Program-made: the position numbers and the translations under genes
DNA from: Rhytidiadelphus loreus
Taxonomy: Eukaryota; Streptophyta; Bryopsida; Hypnales; Hylocomiaceae
NCBI GenBank assembly: GCA_947034895.1
Contig: OX344764.1
Coordinates: 43,567,348 to 43,631,347, forward strand
Direction: 5' to 3'
Length of the DNA stretch: 64,000 nt
The notes under the pieces: model-generated
Seen by the model: only the letters and a program-made list of their open reading frames with translations
What the model was told of the DNA's origin: nothing
The model's database searches: none
In this document: positions 22,711-33,514 of the stretch, piece by piece
Layout: every line of letters starts with the position of its first letter
How positions within the stretch are numbered: the stretch's first letter is position 1

Positions 22711-24150
22711 CTGCAGAAACTTGTAGATTTGCGAAACCTGGTTGCTAAACCTCGCCAGTCGAATGGGATTATCATAATGGCCGTGATGGCTTTCAATGAA
22801 CACAATGCTCGGAAAGCAACAACTTGAAGTCAGTTCAACATACCCGAAGTTTTGATGGTCAAGTATAGTTTTGAGGTTGTGGGAGCACTTGCTGAAACGT
22901 GAGTCTGCCATTGAGCCTCGTCGAATGTGCACCTACCTCCAAATCCAAGAAACTTGTATGCTTTAGTTGTGCAATTTGGAGCCAAGGGAGGTACCTTTTG
23001 AATCCCACTTCGGAAATGACAAGCATTGCAAGTCAGTAGGGAGCGGAGCCGTGATCCATTGACATCTACAAAGTTCAAAGTTCAAAGTTCCACGAAATTG
23101 ACCATACAGTCACGTAGTTACTAAGCGGCGAGTGAAACATGAAGTGTATTATTTATTTCCTACAATAGGCTCCATGAAAGCGCGTACTAGGAGAAAGCAT
23201 TCTCTCTTTGCGCAGTCTGTGACTCCTATAATTCCTAAACCGAAAACATGTTCTCTATGACATCGTGCAGTGGATGGAAATAGAACTCTTGAGACTTGCA
23301 TGCATTTGCGTGTCATCTATACTGAAATCAATCCATTGACAATGTCCATTTCTTGAGTTGATCGGTTTTGACTGGCGCAATCCCAAGAAAGCAAGAATGG
23401 AAACAATTGAAATATGTTTTACCTTGTGAAGAGTGTCGCGAAACTGCCCTCCTCTTCCGCGTTTGGATGTTCGCCTTCTTTCCACCGTCCCCCGTGCTTG
23501 AGTTTGTGCCGCCTTCTTCCCACCCGGCCGTCCACCTCCCTTGTGTCGATGTTGCGAAATGCAGCGCAAGTTGAAATGAACGCCGCTACCTTGTTGCGCC
23601 CAACTCTTTTGGACGCCGCCTTGAAGTTCGCCCGAGAATCCCAGGTGAAGTATCGTCGGAGGTACAAGGCTTGCATCCGTTTGCAATGCGCCGCCACTTA
23701 CACGAGTTTCCCTTAAACTATATTAAATGGGAGAGTATCACACGAGTTTTCTGTAGATGACCCTACTGTACGTCCCATGATTCTCTTGTATTTGTTGCTT
23801 CCCTCGTATTTTGAAGCCCGAGCCATTGACAGAGCTTGATGGACAAATGAATGTGTTGTACTATGAGTAATTCTTGTTCCATCCCACTTTGACTAATTCC
23901 TGACTTTCAACGACCTTTTCTTTGAAATGAAATTGAATGCATTGCATTGCCTTTGGTTTCGTGTTTTTTCAGTAATTTACATGAAATCAAATTATTGTTC
24001 CCCTTGGAGCTTCCAAAGGTATCATTCCCTTTCTATTTGAGTTCGTAATTCTGATTCGTGATTATTCAATGACATGTAGAGTGCCTATTAGATTGAATTT
24101 CAGTACACCTTCAGCTTATTCGATTTCCGCGAGGTCCGTGACTTTCACAT
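22711..24150. other. Mixed sequence, one weak candidate exon
   Basis: No firm gene. A minus-strand ORF at 23686-23255 contains a basic Gly/Arg/Lys-rich segment, and the sequence CACAAG|GTAAAA near 23425 could be a splice donor, so it may be an exon with basic composition. Both strands are open here, which weakens the case. The rest is unremarkable AT-leaning DNA. Confidence 0.25.
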
Positions 24151-24341
24151 TTGAGACCACGGGGTCTGAAATGCAAACCTGTCGATATGAAAGGACACTC
24201 CGAGGTCAGGCAGAAGGCCTCGTTTGGAGGATGACAAATTTCTATGACTGGATTCCTGTGAAGACGTCCAGTCCCTGTCGTGCAGGAATTTTTCAAGTTC
24301 TGCCGTTTTCACAGTTCAGACCGCGCGGTCTGAACTGTGAA
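24151..24341. repeat. Two palindromic sites, one extended to 34 bp
   Basis: A decayed copy lies at 24151-24170 (TTGAGACCACGGGGTCTGAA). At 24315-24334 the perfect 20-mer is embedded in a perfect 34-bp palindrome spanning 24308-24341, whose outer arms are TTCACAG and CTGTGAA. This is the longest exact dyad of the family in the window. Confidence 0.9.
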
Positions 24342-25017
24342 TGTTCACTTTCTGATTTTGTGAGCATGTTTTTGGGAAATGACTTTCGTGACTGAGTTCT
24401 GAATGCAGTTGTTCCAATATCCCAGTGGACATTGTTCGAACCAGGTCCCCGTTGGGGTTCACATAGTTCAAATCCAATTTAGAACAAGTCTATGCATGGT
24501 CGGGTTCAATTCTCCCTTTAAATGTGATCCTTCTTTAATTTTTCTTGCCCGATCCAGTTTTGAATGCCTCGGAAATGAAGCAAATCGGAATAGGATTATT
24601 CTATTTTATCCCCCTCTTCCCTCCATTCGACAATTTAGAACTAATACTCCCAAACTGAAATTGAAATTAGAGTATAAAGTGTGGTCACAATATATATGAT
24701 GTATATGTCAATGTTTGCGCACATGTTTATTTTTTCATAATGTGAACTTTGTTCTTCTTGTGTTATTTGATTTGCTTATCACCAAGTGACATCTTTTCTT
24801 ATCATTTGGAAATTCTGAATTCTACGTCATCACCTACCTGCAGCATACTTAGGTGCAAAAAGATACACAACGAACGGGCTTCCAAGTGGACCCCACGGGC
24901 TTTTATGTGCTGGCCGCCGGGCGCATTAAATGAAGGAAGTCTAGCACTCTAGGTCGCCGGCTTCGTCTGCCTCATGTCTCCCTCCCGTCGCCGTTCTCCC
25001 GCGGGCTCCGTCGCTGC

Positions 25018-25146
25018 ATGTCTTCCTCTCGTCGTCGTTCTCGCGTGAGCTCCGTAGACACGCGTTTGGGGCGAATTTTGGATCGCTGTGCTGCCGCTCG
25101 TCGGCGCCTTGAGTCGGAAGATCACGTCGGACCGCCTCCCTTTCAG
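25018..25146 (+). CDS. Candidate 5' exon, basic N-terminus
   Basis: A GC-rich island from about 24890 carries an ATG at 25018 followed by exactly 43 codons (MSSSRRRSRVSSVDTRLGRI...), closed by a good donor, CAG|GTACGA, at 25146. The phase is 0, compatible with the downstream exons of the 26.8-29.9 kb gene. If joined, the palindrome cluster at 25897-26687 would lie in the intron. An upstream ATG at 24974 is soon closed by a stop. There is no homology, and the next acceptor is not certain. Confidence 0.3.
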
Positions 25147-25896
25147 GTACGAAGACGTCTCCGTGTTTGATTTCGCTTCCTAGTCGGAGAATGTAGGGTT
25201 CGTTCCTTTGCGTAGTGTGACTTGCGTGGTCGGAATGGAAGGCTCGGCCTCATCGAATCCTACTGATTTCGGATGAGATGGATGCAAAGGTGTTTTCCGA
25301 ATTCAAATCAAGTACTTGCAATTTCATGGATGTTTGATCTGCTGTCATTGCCAAATGAATGCTCGATTTCATTCCATTCAATGTTATATTGTCCATTGCA
25401 AATGTAAGTCATTCTCCGTGTGCATGCATTTAATTTGTGGCTTACCTCATTCAGTTTCGGGTGTATCCCGATTTCAAGAATTGTGATCGGTTGTTCAATT
25501 ATGCTCACTGGGTCCATTTTGCGAGAATGGCGGCAAGCTTGTCATTTTTCCGGAATGTAGTGTTATTTTCTCGCGAATTCAGTGCCATTGTAATGGAATG
25601 CGGTGCCATTACATTGGAATACCGGCATTGCAACTAGGAATACCATTCTGCATTTCTAGAATATCAATTGTGTTTGGCTGTCATTGTTATATTATCCACT
25701 CTTCCCCTGTGGAATTGCCTTTCGATTGGTTGGCATTCTGGACAACAGTTCATCGTCATTTGTGTTACCTCCCTGACTGCACATTAGTTACCTAGATGCT
25801 CCGTTTTATTAGGTACGTCTGTACACCGACTTATTCACGTTGCACGGTGTGAACACATTGAGGTTGGAAGTCACCTTACGAGTGAGGCCTTTTTGT

Positions 25897-26687
25897 TTTT
25901 GACCGCGCGGTCTGAAACGTTTTGAGACGGAGGATTTGATATCCTGAAACTGCACCCCCTACTCATTCCAGACCGCGCGGTCTGAAATGTTTTTCGACCG
26001 TATTCAAAGATCCGACAATGGAGAGTCCATTTTGGAGATCCATCGGATTTCACATTTCAGACCGCGCGGTCTGAAATGTTTGATACCTCACCTCGTGTTC
26101 CAACATCGGATTTTCATTTATGTCCAAGCGATGACAACTGTTTCCTGCTCGTACAGCATTTGTCGAAATTCTGGATTCTCATTCCAGACCGTGCGCTCTG
26201 AAATGCTCCATGTTACCTCTACTTGGAAGGACTGGATCCGAGTAGTTCGGACAACAGTTCAGACCGCGCGGTCTAAAATGTTCCGAGCAAGTTATTGCTC
26301 CGAGAGGTTCTGCTCATCGGATTCCGAAACATGCATGGTCTTATTTCTATGAATCCACAGACCTCTCAAATTAGACCGCGCGGTCTAAACGAACGACATG
26401 TTCACTGCCGAAGATATCGTCCTATGCAAGTATGGAGGCTGGCAGTGAGTTCGACGCCGTCGAATTCTGACTAGTACTGGTTGCCGTAGGTTCATCTCCT
26501 ACTCTAGTGGTCTTCCCGTGGCTCCTCACGAACAGACCGCGCGGTCTAATCTTGGAGAGCATTTGGCAATTATGAATGACATTTTCAAGACAAAGGTTGC
26601 AGTCCGTCGGATGAGTATCATGTCATGCATGCACACGGGATGTCTGAATGATTTGCATATCCTGTCTTCCAGACCGCGCGGTCGGAT
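25897..26687. repeat. Cluster of eight palindromic sites just upstream of the DUF7869-like gene
   Basis: The 20-bp sites start at 25897, 25967, 26056, 26183, 26258, 26370, 26531 and 26668. 26056 is perfect, extended to 26 bp (ATTTCAG...CTGAAAT with outer C and G). 26183 has GTGCGC in place of GCGCGG. 26370 and 26531 use the TCTAA arm. The last copy lies about 115 bp before the ATG at 26801. Spacers are unrelated to one another. The position mirrors the array upstream of the gene at 12597. Confidence 0.88.
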
Positions 26688-26800
26688 CGAATTTGTCGGG
26701 GAAGCATTTACCACTTCCTGCGACAACTTACGGAGCTCCCGTGCGGGCCCTCCGTGGAGTGGGAGATTTCGTTTCCGGAAACAACTTCCGAGGGGCCAGT

Positions 26801-29800
26801 ATGGCTTCTGGCAGCGAATCCGACGGCGACGAGGTACCCCACTTACTCATCGACCCTGCGTCACCTCTCGGCATTCTACTTCGCGTCCCGAGTTGATTCT
26901 TGACCGCGACATGCGCAGGGGTTCCAAGAATGTGAAGAGGAAGACGTCGACTTGGAGGCACCTGCCCAGGCAGATGTGGACGCCACTCCCATTCCGGATT
27001 GTGAGGGCATTGGTCGGGACGCATGGTCTGGCAAAGCACTGCTCGCGAGGCACGCCGACGGCACCGATTTCGCGGAAGTCATCATCATCAATGCCAATCC
27101 GAACGCATGCATTGATGGTAACAGCAGGCTGGGCGTGGATGACGTCGGCATTGTTGTGCTCGAGGTCCTCAATGGAGACCACAGCATCAGCGACATGTGC
27201 TTGCGATGGCCTATGCGACGCGTCTTTTATCACGGTGAACACGGGTATGTCAGTGTTTATGATCACGCTCGCAAACGACGGGCTATCGAGGAAGAACTGC
27301 AAGGAAACCGGAAGAGAACGGGCGGACGACAATATCGCTATGACAGAAGAACTCGAGCTGCCGCAACATTGAACAAAAGGACCAAGATGCTATCACATGA
27401 GTCCATCGCCGAGGTCTACGCGCAACTTTGTTGCGACAAGGAATGCACTCGGAAATTCTCTCCTTCCACCATTCGCGCGCTGCGGACAGAAATGCACATG
27501 CAGTCATTTCAAATCAGGAGCACCCGAAATTTGGACGTACACAGGGCGCTGCACGAAGCATGGGGAAGCGGAAGGAGGAAAATGGTCACCGTAGAAGGCA
27601 TAGACATCTGTCCGCATGCTTGGAGGGTTGTACACAACATTACTCGCCGCACGTTCGAGAGGTACAAAGCCAAGGCCAAGGTCGGCGTCAGAGGCGCTCC
27701 GCACGGAAACCACCACCATACAAAGGCTAGGGATGCAACTGTACAAGCCATCGAGACTTTGCGCTCATTATTGGAGGCAAGGGCCGACCACATGCCCCAT
27801 TTGTCTCACACCTTGCGCACAGGCGAGAAAGTGGGCGTCAAAGTGCTCCCCGCCGGAACCGAATGGGGGCAATTGTTGGTCACCGTAAACGAGGTAAGCT
27901 TCCCACGTACCTACAGCATCACTTGAGATTCAGAGAATGAGGCACTAGCTCCACTGCGCATTACTCATGACAATGATTCAAAGTCCTTGTCCATTGTGAT
28001 CATTCATCCAACAACCATGTGCTTGGCACTGTTTGCAGGCCAACTCCGGACTCGGGTTGTCCGCCCTTTCGCAATCTTGTTTCAGTAAGATCCGAACAAA
28101 ACATTTTTCCGAGTACGTCATCAAGGGAAGAGGAGATTCCTTTGCAAGATGTAGCATTTGCGACACCTTGAAGCAATTACGTGCTTCTTTTGCACCTAGG
28201 TGCGAGGACTACGAACGAATCCAGAAGCGTTTCGAGAAGCACTTGTTTCTGCAAGAGGCCTATCGGCATGCCTACTACCGGAGTAGATGGTTGTCCAAAT
28301 TGCAACCCATGCAATTGTTATCCATCATGCACGACAAGATGGACCATTCGAAAACAGCGTGTCCCGCATTGGCGAGAAAAACGAAGGCACTCGATGGACT
28401 CATGAAGTTGCCCATGAAAGTGACGGGAATCTTTGCACATGGGCACGGGGATGGCAAATACGCACATTACAATTTGGACGTGTTTCGGAGCGACAGCAAC
28501 TTCACCGTGGGATCCATCGCCAAGCTGTTGCGAGATTTGGAAGCCCCTCCCATCAAGTCTTCTCGATCTTTGTTTGCTAGAGGCGGCAGCACAGAGTTGT
28601 ATCGAGCATTGCTGTCGGGTAGCGAGATTTGTGTGGCTTCTTTGGGAGAGGTTCCTCCACAACCCATCGAAGCCCAACCATTGCCCCCGGTGCTCCACGT
28701 TCAAATGGACAACTCGTGGAGGGAAAACAAGAACCGATACGTCTTTTGTTTTTGGTCGCTCTTGGTGGCAAGGCGGATCGTGAAAGAGGTGATCGTATCC
28801 TTCATGATCGTGGGACACACGCACGACGACATGGATGCATCGTTCGGGCGTTGGAGCATGCAACTCCGCGAAAAGGACCATCCCACTTTACCGTTGTTGA
28901 TGCAGTCGTACATGGAAATGGAACAAGGCCCCTTCATTCCCCACTTGGTCGAAGAAGTTTTGGATTTCAAGGCTTACGTGAAACCTTACATCAGGATGCA
29001 GAAGCAACAACTGGTGGGCCACTCGCACAGCCGGCAATACAAGTTCTTCATGGACGACAACGGTTGGCCGATCATGCAATACAAACTGGCGTGTACAGAC
29101 ATTCCTTGGTTGCCGGAAGCGGGCTTGAGGTTATGGAAGGAAGATGTTGAGCACAAGCCTCTGCTTCCGCAAGGCGATCCCCTCCGCGTGTCTCCCAAGA
29201 AAATGACGAGCGAAGCCGAGATCGTGCGCGGACTGAACGGATACATCCAACACTGGACGGACGTATGCAGAGACGGGACGGCGGAGTACAAGGCGCGCAT
29301 ATCCTATTTGGTCGCGTATTGGAGCGGCGTGAGAAATGCGCTGCGTGACGGAGCGGAAGAAGACCCTCGCGACTTTGATGAGTTGCAGCAGGGGTTTTGG
29401 CCTCAGACTCGACAACCTGGGGATTTCACGACGGACTTCATGCAAGACGGCCGGACGCGGAAGGAGCACGAGGCGGAAGACCCTTACATCGGCACTCTGG
29501 AGGGGAGGCCCCCGCCAGCGTACAACGTGGCCACTGATCTGCGCGAAGGCTTCTACGTGTTTGTGAGGCCGGGCTTGGATTGTGAGGATCCGATGTGGCT
29601 TGGTAGGGCCGTGGAGAATCCTCAATTCGATCCCGCGGGAGTCCACTTCCGTGAAGTTTTGGTGCAATGGTACATCCCGTGCGGCACCTCGAAGGACACC
29701 GCGCGGTTGTACGCCGGGTGGGACACGAAGTCCAGTTTCAGATGGAAGATTGACCGTAGGGCGAGCCAGGCGGACTACGTATCCACGGACAGTATTATGG

Positions 29801-29910
29801 CCTCGTGGAAACCGAAGAAGAATGACGGGAAGAGCTTCATTGCGCCGCGTCAACAAGTGCAATTTGCGGTGGACAATTTGCGTCGCATTGTAGAGGAAGA
29901 GGTACACTAA
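26801..29910 (+). CDS. DUF7869-like transposase-derived protein, three-exon gene
   Basis: Three exons join in phase 0: 26801-26833 (GAG|GTACCC), 26919-27893 (GCAG|GG ... GAG|GTAAGC) and 28039-29910 (TTGCAG|GCC to TAA), giving about 959 aa with no in-frame stop. Exon 2 has an acidic start, a basic middle (ARKRRAIEEELQGNRKRTGG) and a Cys cluster (CCDKEC). Exon 3 carries CSICD, a zinc-binding-like pair before a Lys/Arg-rich helix. It then has a core with HVQMDNSWRENKNRYVFCFW and IVGHTHDDMDASFGRWS. The D..ENKN and GHTHDD.DA.F motifs are typical of the DUF7869 group, which I believe is an RNase H-like transposase-derived fold. The C-terminal 200 residues resemble a chromo- or SH3-like region (FYVFVRPGL...WLGRAVEN). 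It is the only long gene here that looks intact, so it may be active or domesticated. Confidence 0.68.
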
Positions 29911-30637
29911 CTTTTGAAGAATAATTATGATGGGCTTTGCTGGTGAGGGATGTTGGAAGCTTTATCTTCGATGCATGCTCAGCTACCATGCGTTTTGGCC
30001 GAGTGACGGCATTTGACATATAATGTAGCCAACGGTGAGCGGTCAATGGCAATCCATGTAGTTTTGGACTCGTGCTTGAGATTGCATTGTTGAGGTCCTT
30101 GGTAGACTCTAGGAAGCGTGGCGTGCATGCTGGCCGATTTTTGTAATGACCATTTTCTTCGAGGAGAAATAATATTAAATGATGCGTTTCGTTTTGGGGG
30201 GGGCTCGTCCATTTGAAGGAGTCCTATTTTGAGTTCTCTTTGTGCAATATTTGTTGATCCCGCGTTCATGAATGATCACGCCGAATTGTCCATCGTGGGT
30301 TCCTGACCCCTACCCCTGATGCCCCCCCTTCCATTTGAGGCGACGACAGAAAGCCTGCGGTTCCAAAGATTCCAGGAATATTCCACCATCTCCCCGTTCG
30401 TTTTGCCCGCCTTTTGCGAACTAGATTTGTGCCCATTGTCTGTCCTTCCTCTCCTAGTACGCAGAAATGCATCTTCTCGTGTCGTGGGATCACTTTGTCG
30501 GACCCTACCATCACATCCAACTGGCTACGTAGCACACATCCTAAACCACCTTTCCGGACCTTCATGTACAAATGGCATTCGGAATACCGCCATTTTAACG
30601 AAATTCCCTATTTAAGCATTAATCAAATTTTGAAACT
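29911..30637. other. 3' flank without a supportable gene
   Basis: This follows the stop codon of the DUF7869-like gene. Short ORFs occur on both strands with no recognised motif, and there is a G-run at 30196-30205. The sequence becomes AT-rich after about 30600. No palindromic site is present, although the gene's 5' side holds eight. Confidence 0.4.
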
Positions 30638-31724
30638 GTAAGGTAAGGGTTAATCTAACAACTATGTAGGACATTTTAGAAAGTGGATGCTTCTAGTGAT
30701 CATTGTGTTTCAACTTCAAATATTCAAACCTAATTTCACTAAGCTCTAAAAAATATGAAATGATTCAGATAGATGCCAATTCCATTTGTCTTTGAAGGAA
30801 AATTGATTGAAAAACATTTCAATAAGTCTAACCTCCCAAAATTAATTATTAGCTTATAAAAAGGACACTTTATGGACTTCCTACCTTAAATTTTTCAATT
30901 TATGCCAAAAAACTCCACTAACATGCATTGTTACACCTACCTCTCTCCTTGCAAAGCATCCTAACTTTTTTGTTTGTATTTGTTGGCATGCAATGAAGAT
31001 TAAAGTACTCTGATCTTAAAGCATTAGATGAGATTTGGGAGGGCTGGAGGAATGTTTTGGGTCTATTCCCAGCTCCATTCCCCCCGATCTTCTCGAACTC
31101 CGGTGTCAGACTTTTATTTTCTGAAAAATAAAAATAAAATAAAATTTAAGTCCTTAAAATGAGAAACAAAAGTTTTTTTTATTTTTTTTATTTTTTTTCC
31201 TTTCGAAAAAACTAACCTGGCAATCTCTCGGCAAACATTGTTGACATAAAAATACAAGTTGTTACAAAGGATGTCTAGCAAAATCCATCAACTTTGACAT
31301 CAAATTTTTCAAAAAAACACAGACTTCTAGTCAACACAAGCGGGGAACAACGGTTCAGTAGTTTTCAGGTGGGTTTTGAGTTGGGAACTCGCAGCCCTCT
31401 CCAATAGCCAAAACACATGTAATGCAACCTTTTAAGAGCTGATTTCTTTTTAGAGGAAGCTAAACTCTTCAAAACAATTTTCAATAAATTTTATAGGAAG
31501 AAAAAAGCAATTGGCATCTATTCTAAGTTGTTTCAAATTTTTTAGACCTTTGTAGAATTATTTACAAATTCTTGAAGTTAAAACACAATGGTCTCTAGCT
31601 AAAAGTGACTACTTCTTGAACTGTACACTTTCAGTACATTGAAGAAAAGAGAATTGGTACCTATAAGTTAGAAGTCACTTTTACTCTTTTAGGGTAGGGT
31701 CACTTTTAAAGCACCCTACCTTAC
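30638..31724. mobile_element. Inverted-repeat (MITE-like) element, about 1.09 kb
   Basis: The ends read GTAAGGTAAGGG and, in reverse complement, GTAAGGTAGGG. Inside them, about 30690-30830 is an imperfect inverted match to about 31460-31610 (for example tagatgccaatt in both). A possible 3-bp target duplication ACT lies at 30635-30637 and 31725-31727. There is no coding sequence. A diverged relative of one arm occurs near 16340-16560, so this is a repeat family. Superfamily is not determined. Confidence 0.5.
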
Positions 31725-33514
31725 ACTGAATACCGAAAGCTAAACAATTGTCCTAGTACGGGCACAACTAATTTTGGACACCATTCTTTTAGAGTTAGAT
31801 GTTCTTCGTATCGTTAGAGGAGATTTGGAAGGTCAAAAGGGCCGTTTCAGACCTGTTTTTGGCGTTGTTCCCCCAATAGTCCGAGAACAACCGCTATTAG
31901 ATTTATTTTTTTTGAAATTTTTTTTGAAAATTTTAGAATGAAACAACAAGTTGAATTTTTTTTTTTTTAAATGAAATATTGACGTGGTAGTCGCCGTGCC
32001 ACGTTAGGCAACAACTACGGACTGTTGTAGGGGCTATTCACAGCCCAAAGGAACTCACAGCCCTCTAGAGGAGCTAAATCCCCTCTAATGTGTATACCAA
32101 GACTTTCTCAAAGGCTATGGCTTGGTAACCTCTAATTCAAGACGTACAAACAGTATATAATCTTTGCAACAACTATCCATATATCTTGGACTAGCTAGCT
32201 AAACACCAATACTAGCAAGACTAGGAAGCAAATAGATAGCTATTGCATATGGCATTGCCATATCTACATGCCGTGGTCTTTGAAAGACCTTCATAATTTC
32301 ATCAAGTTCTATTGACGTAATCAAGAATATCACTTGTAGAAACAAGTGGAGAAGAAATTTGTAGCAACACAATGCAAACAATAAACATTACAAACTCAAA
32401 TGGCAGAGGAGTAGAAAGTTTGAAAACAAAGTACCACTTCCCCTTTCCACTTTGTCCTCTTTCTTCTCATTGCTTCTGATTTATAAAGCAATGTCTATGA
32501 AGCAATCCTATACAATCACTTAGATGCAACTCCTTTTCTCGTCAAAGCTCACAACAACTAAAGCATGTTCAAAGTTGTCGATAAAGTGCATCAAAACAAG
32601 AAGATGAGTTAGTGAAGTAGGTGGGAGGTGGGAAGGTCTTTTAATTTGAGTAGTGGGAGATTTGGATTTGTTGTTTTTTCTCACTTTTACCACGTTGAAA
32701 GGAGCGGGTGACAAATTGGGGACTAAACACCAAAGATTTGTTGAAATTTTGGGAATTTTGTCAGCAAGTGTAGTTGACTATGGAAGTCAAAACTTTGGTG
32801 ATGCATTGCTTTTTGTCAATCGTAATAGCTTTATTTAGTGAATTAGCTAAAATTAGGAGTTGCAAATTTCAAGGGAAATTGAATTCTGCTTCTACAACTC
32901 CCTATATCTGGAAATTGGAGTCTGTGAGGGCTCTTGCAAATTACTTCATAATTGTCACACAATTGATGAAACCGCAAATTGACAAAAAAGAAATCATGTA
33001 TGATGTGTGTTAGGCAGCGGTGCTAGATTGTGAGCCTGCGAGCACGAGCCCAAGAGCGGTGAGCAGGGGTAATGTGAGCGGTGAATTCAGAATTAGAAAA
33101 ATCAGAAGAAAAGACAATTTTGGGCTCTAAATAGACAAAATTTTATAAAATTTGTGGTCAATTACTACTTTTAGGGTTTAGGGTGACTATTACTGTGGAC
33201 CTATAACCGTGGAAGTATTTAGGTGTAGCGATTGCTATGGACATATTACTAGGGACTTGTAATCATGGTTTAGGGTGAATATTTGTAGAATTTATTATTG
33301 TCGGTATGAATTCAAATAGTAGAGTACACGTTATAAAGCCAAAGCACAAGAGTATATTAAAATTGATATTGATATTGTAAATAGTTTGTACTGAGTACAT
33401 TTCCAAATTATAATATTCACACAAACAGAAAGTGATCATGTTGGAGCTATATCTCTAATTTCAGTCTACAATTTCAAAATTTGAAATACCAATCTCTGAA
33501 GTACTATTGGTCTT
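31725..33514. other. AT-rich noncoding DNA
   Basis: AT-rich sequence with long A and T runs, for example near 31905-31975, and only short ORFs. There are no recognisable motifs. It leads into the 3' end of the minus-strand MULE-like gene. Confidence 0.45.

Noticed and set aside
2989..26687. CRISPR array or bacterial REP/BIME interpretation of the palindromes
   Set aside because: Spacing is irregular from 57 to several thousand bp, spacers are not of constant length, and the surroundings are intron-containing eukaryotic DNA.
28318..29907. Antisense ORFs (187 and 258 aa) opposite the DUF7869-like gene
   Set aside because: They are shadow frames of the long plus-strand exon; no motif or splice site supports them.
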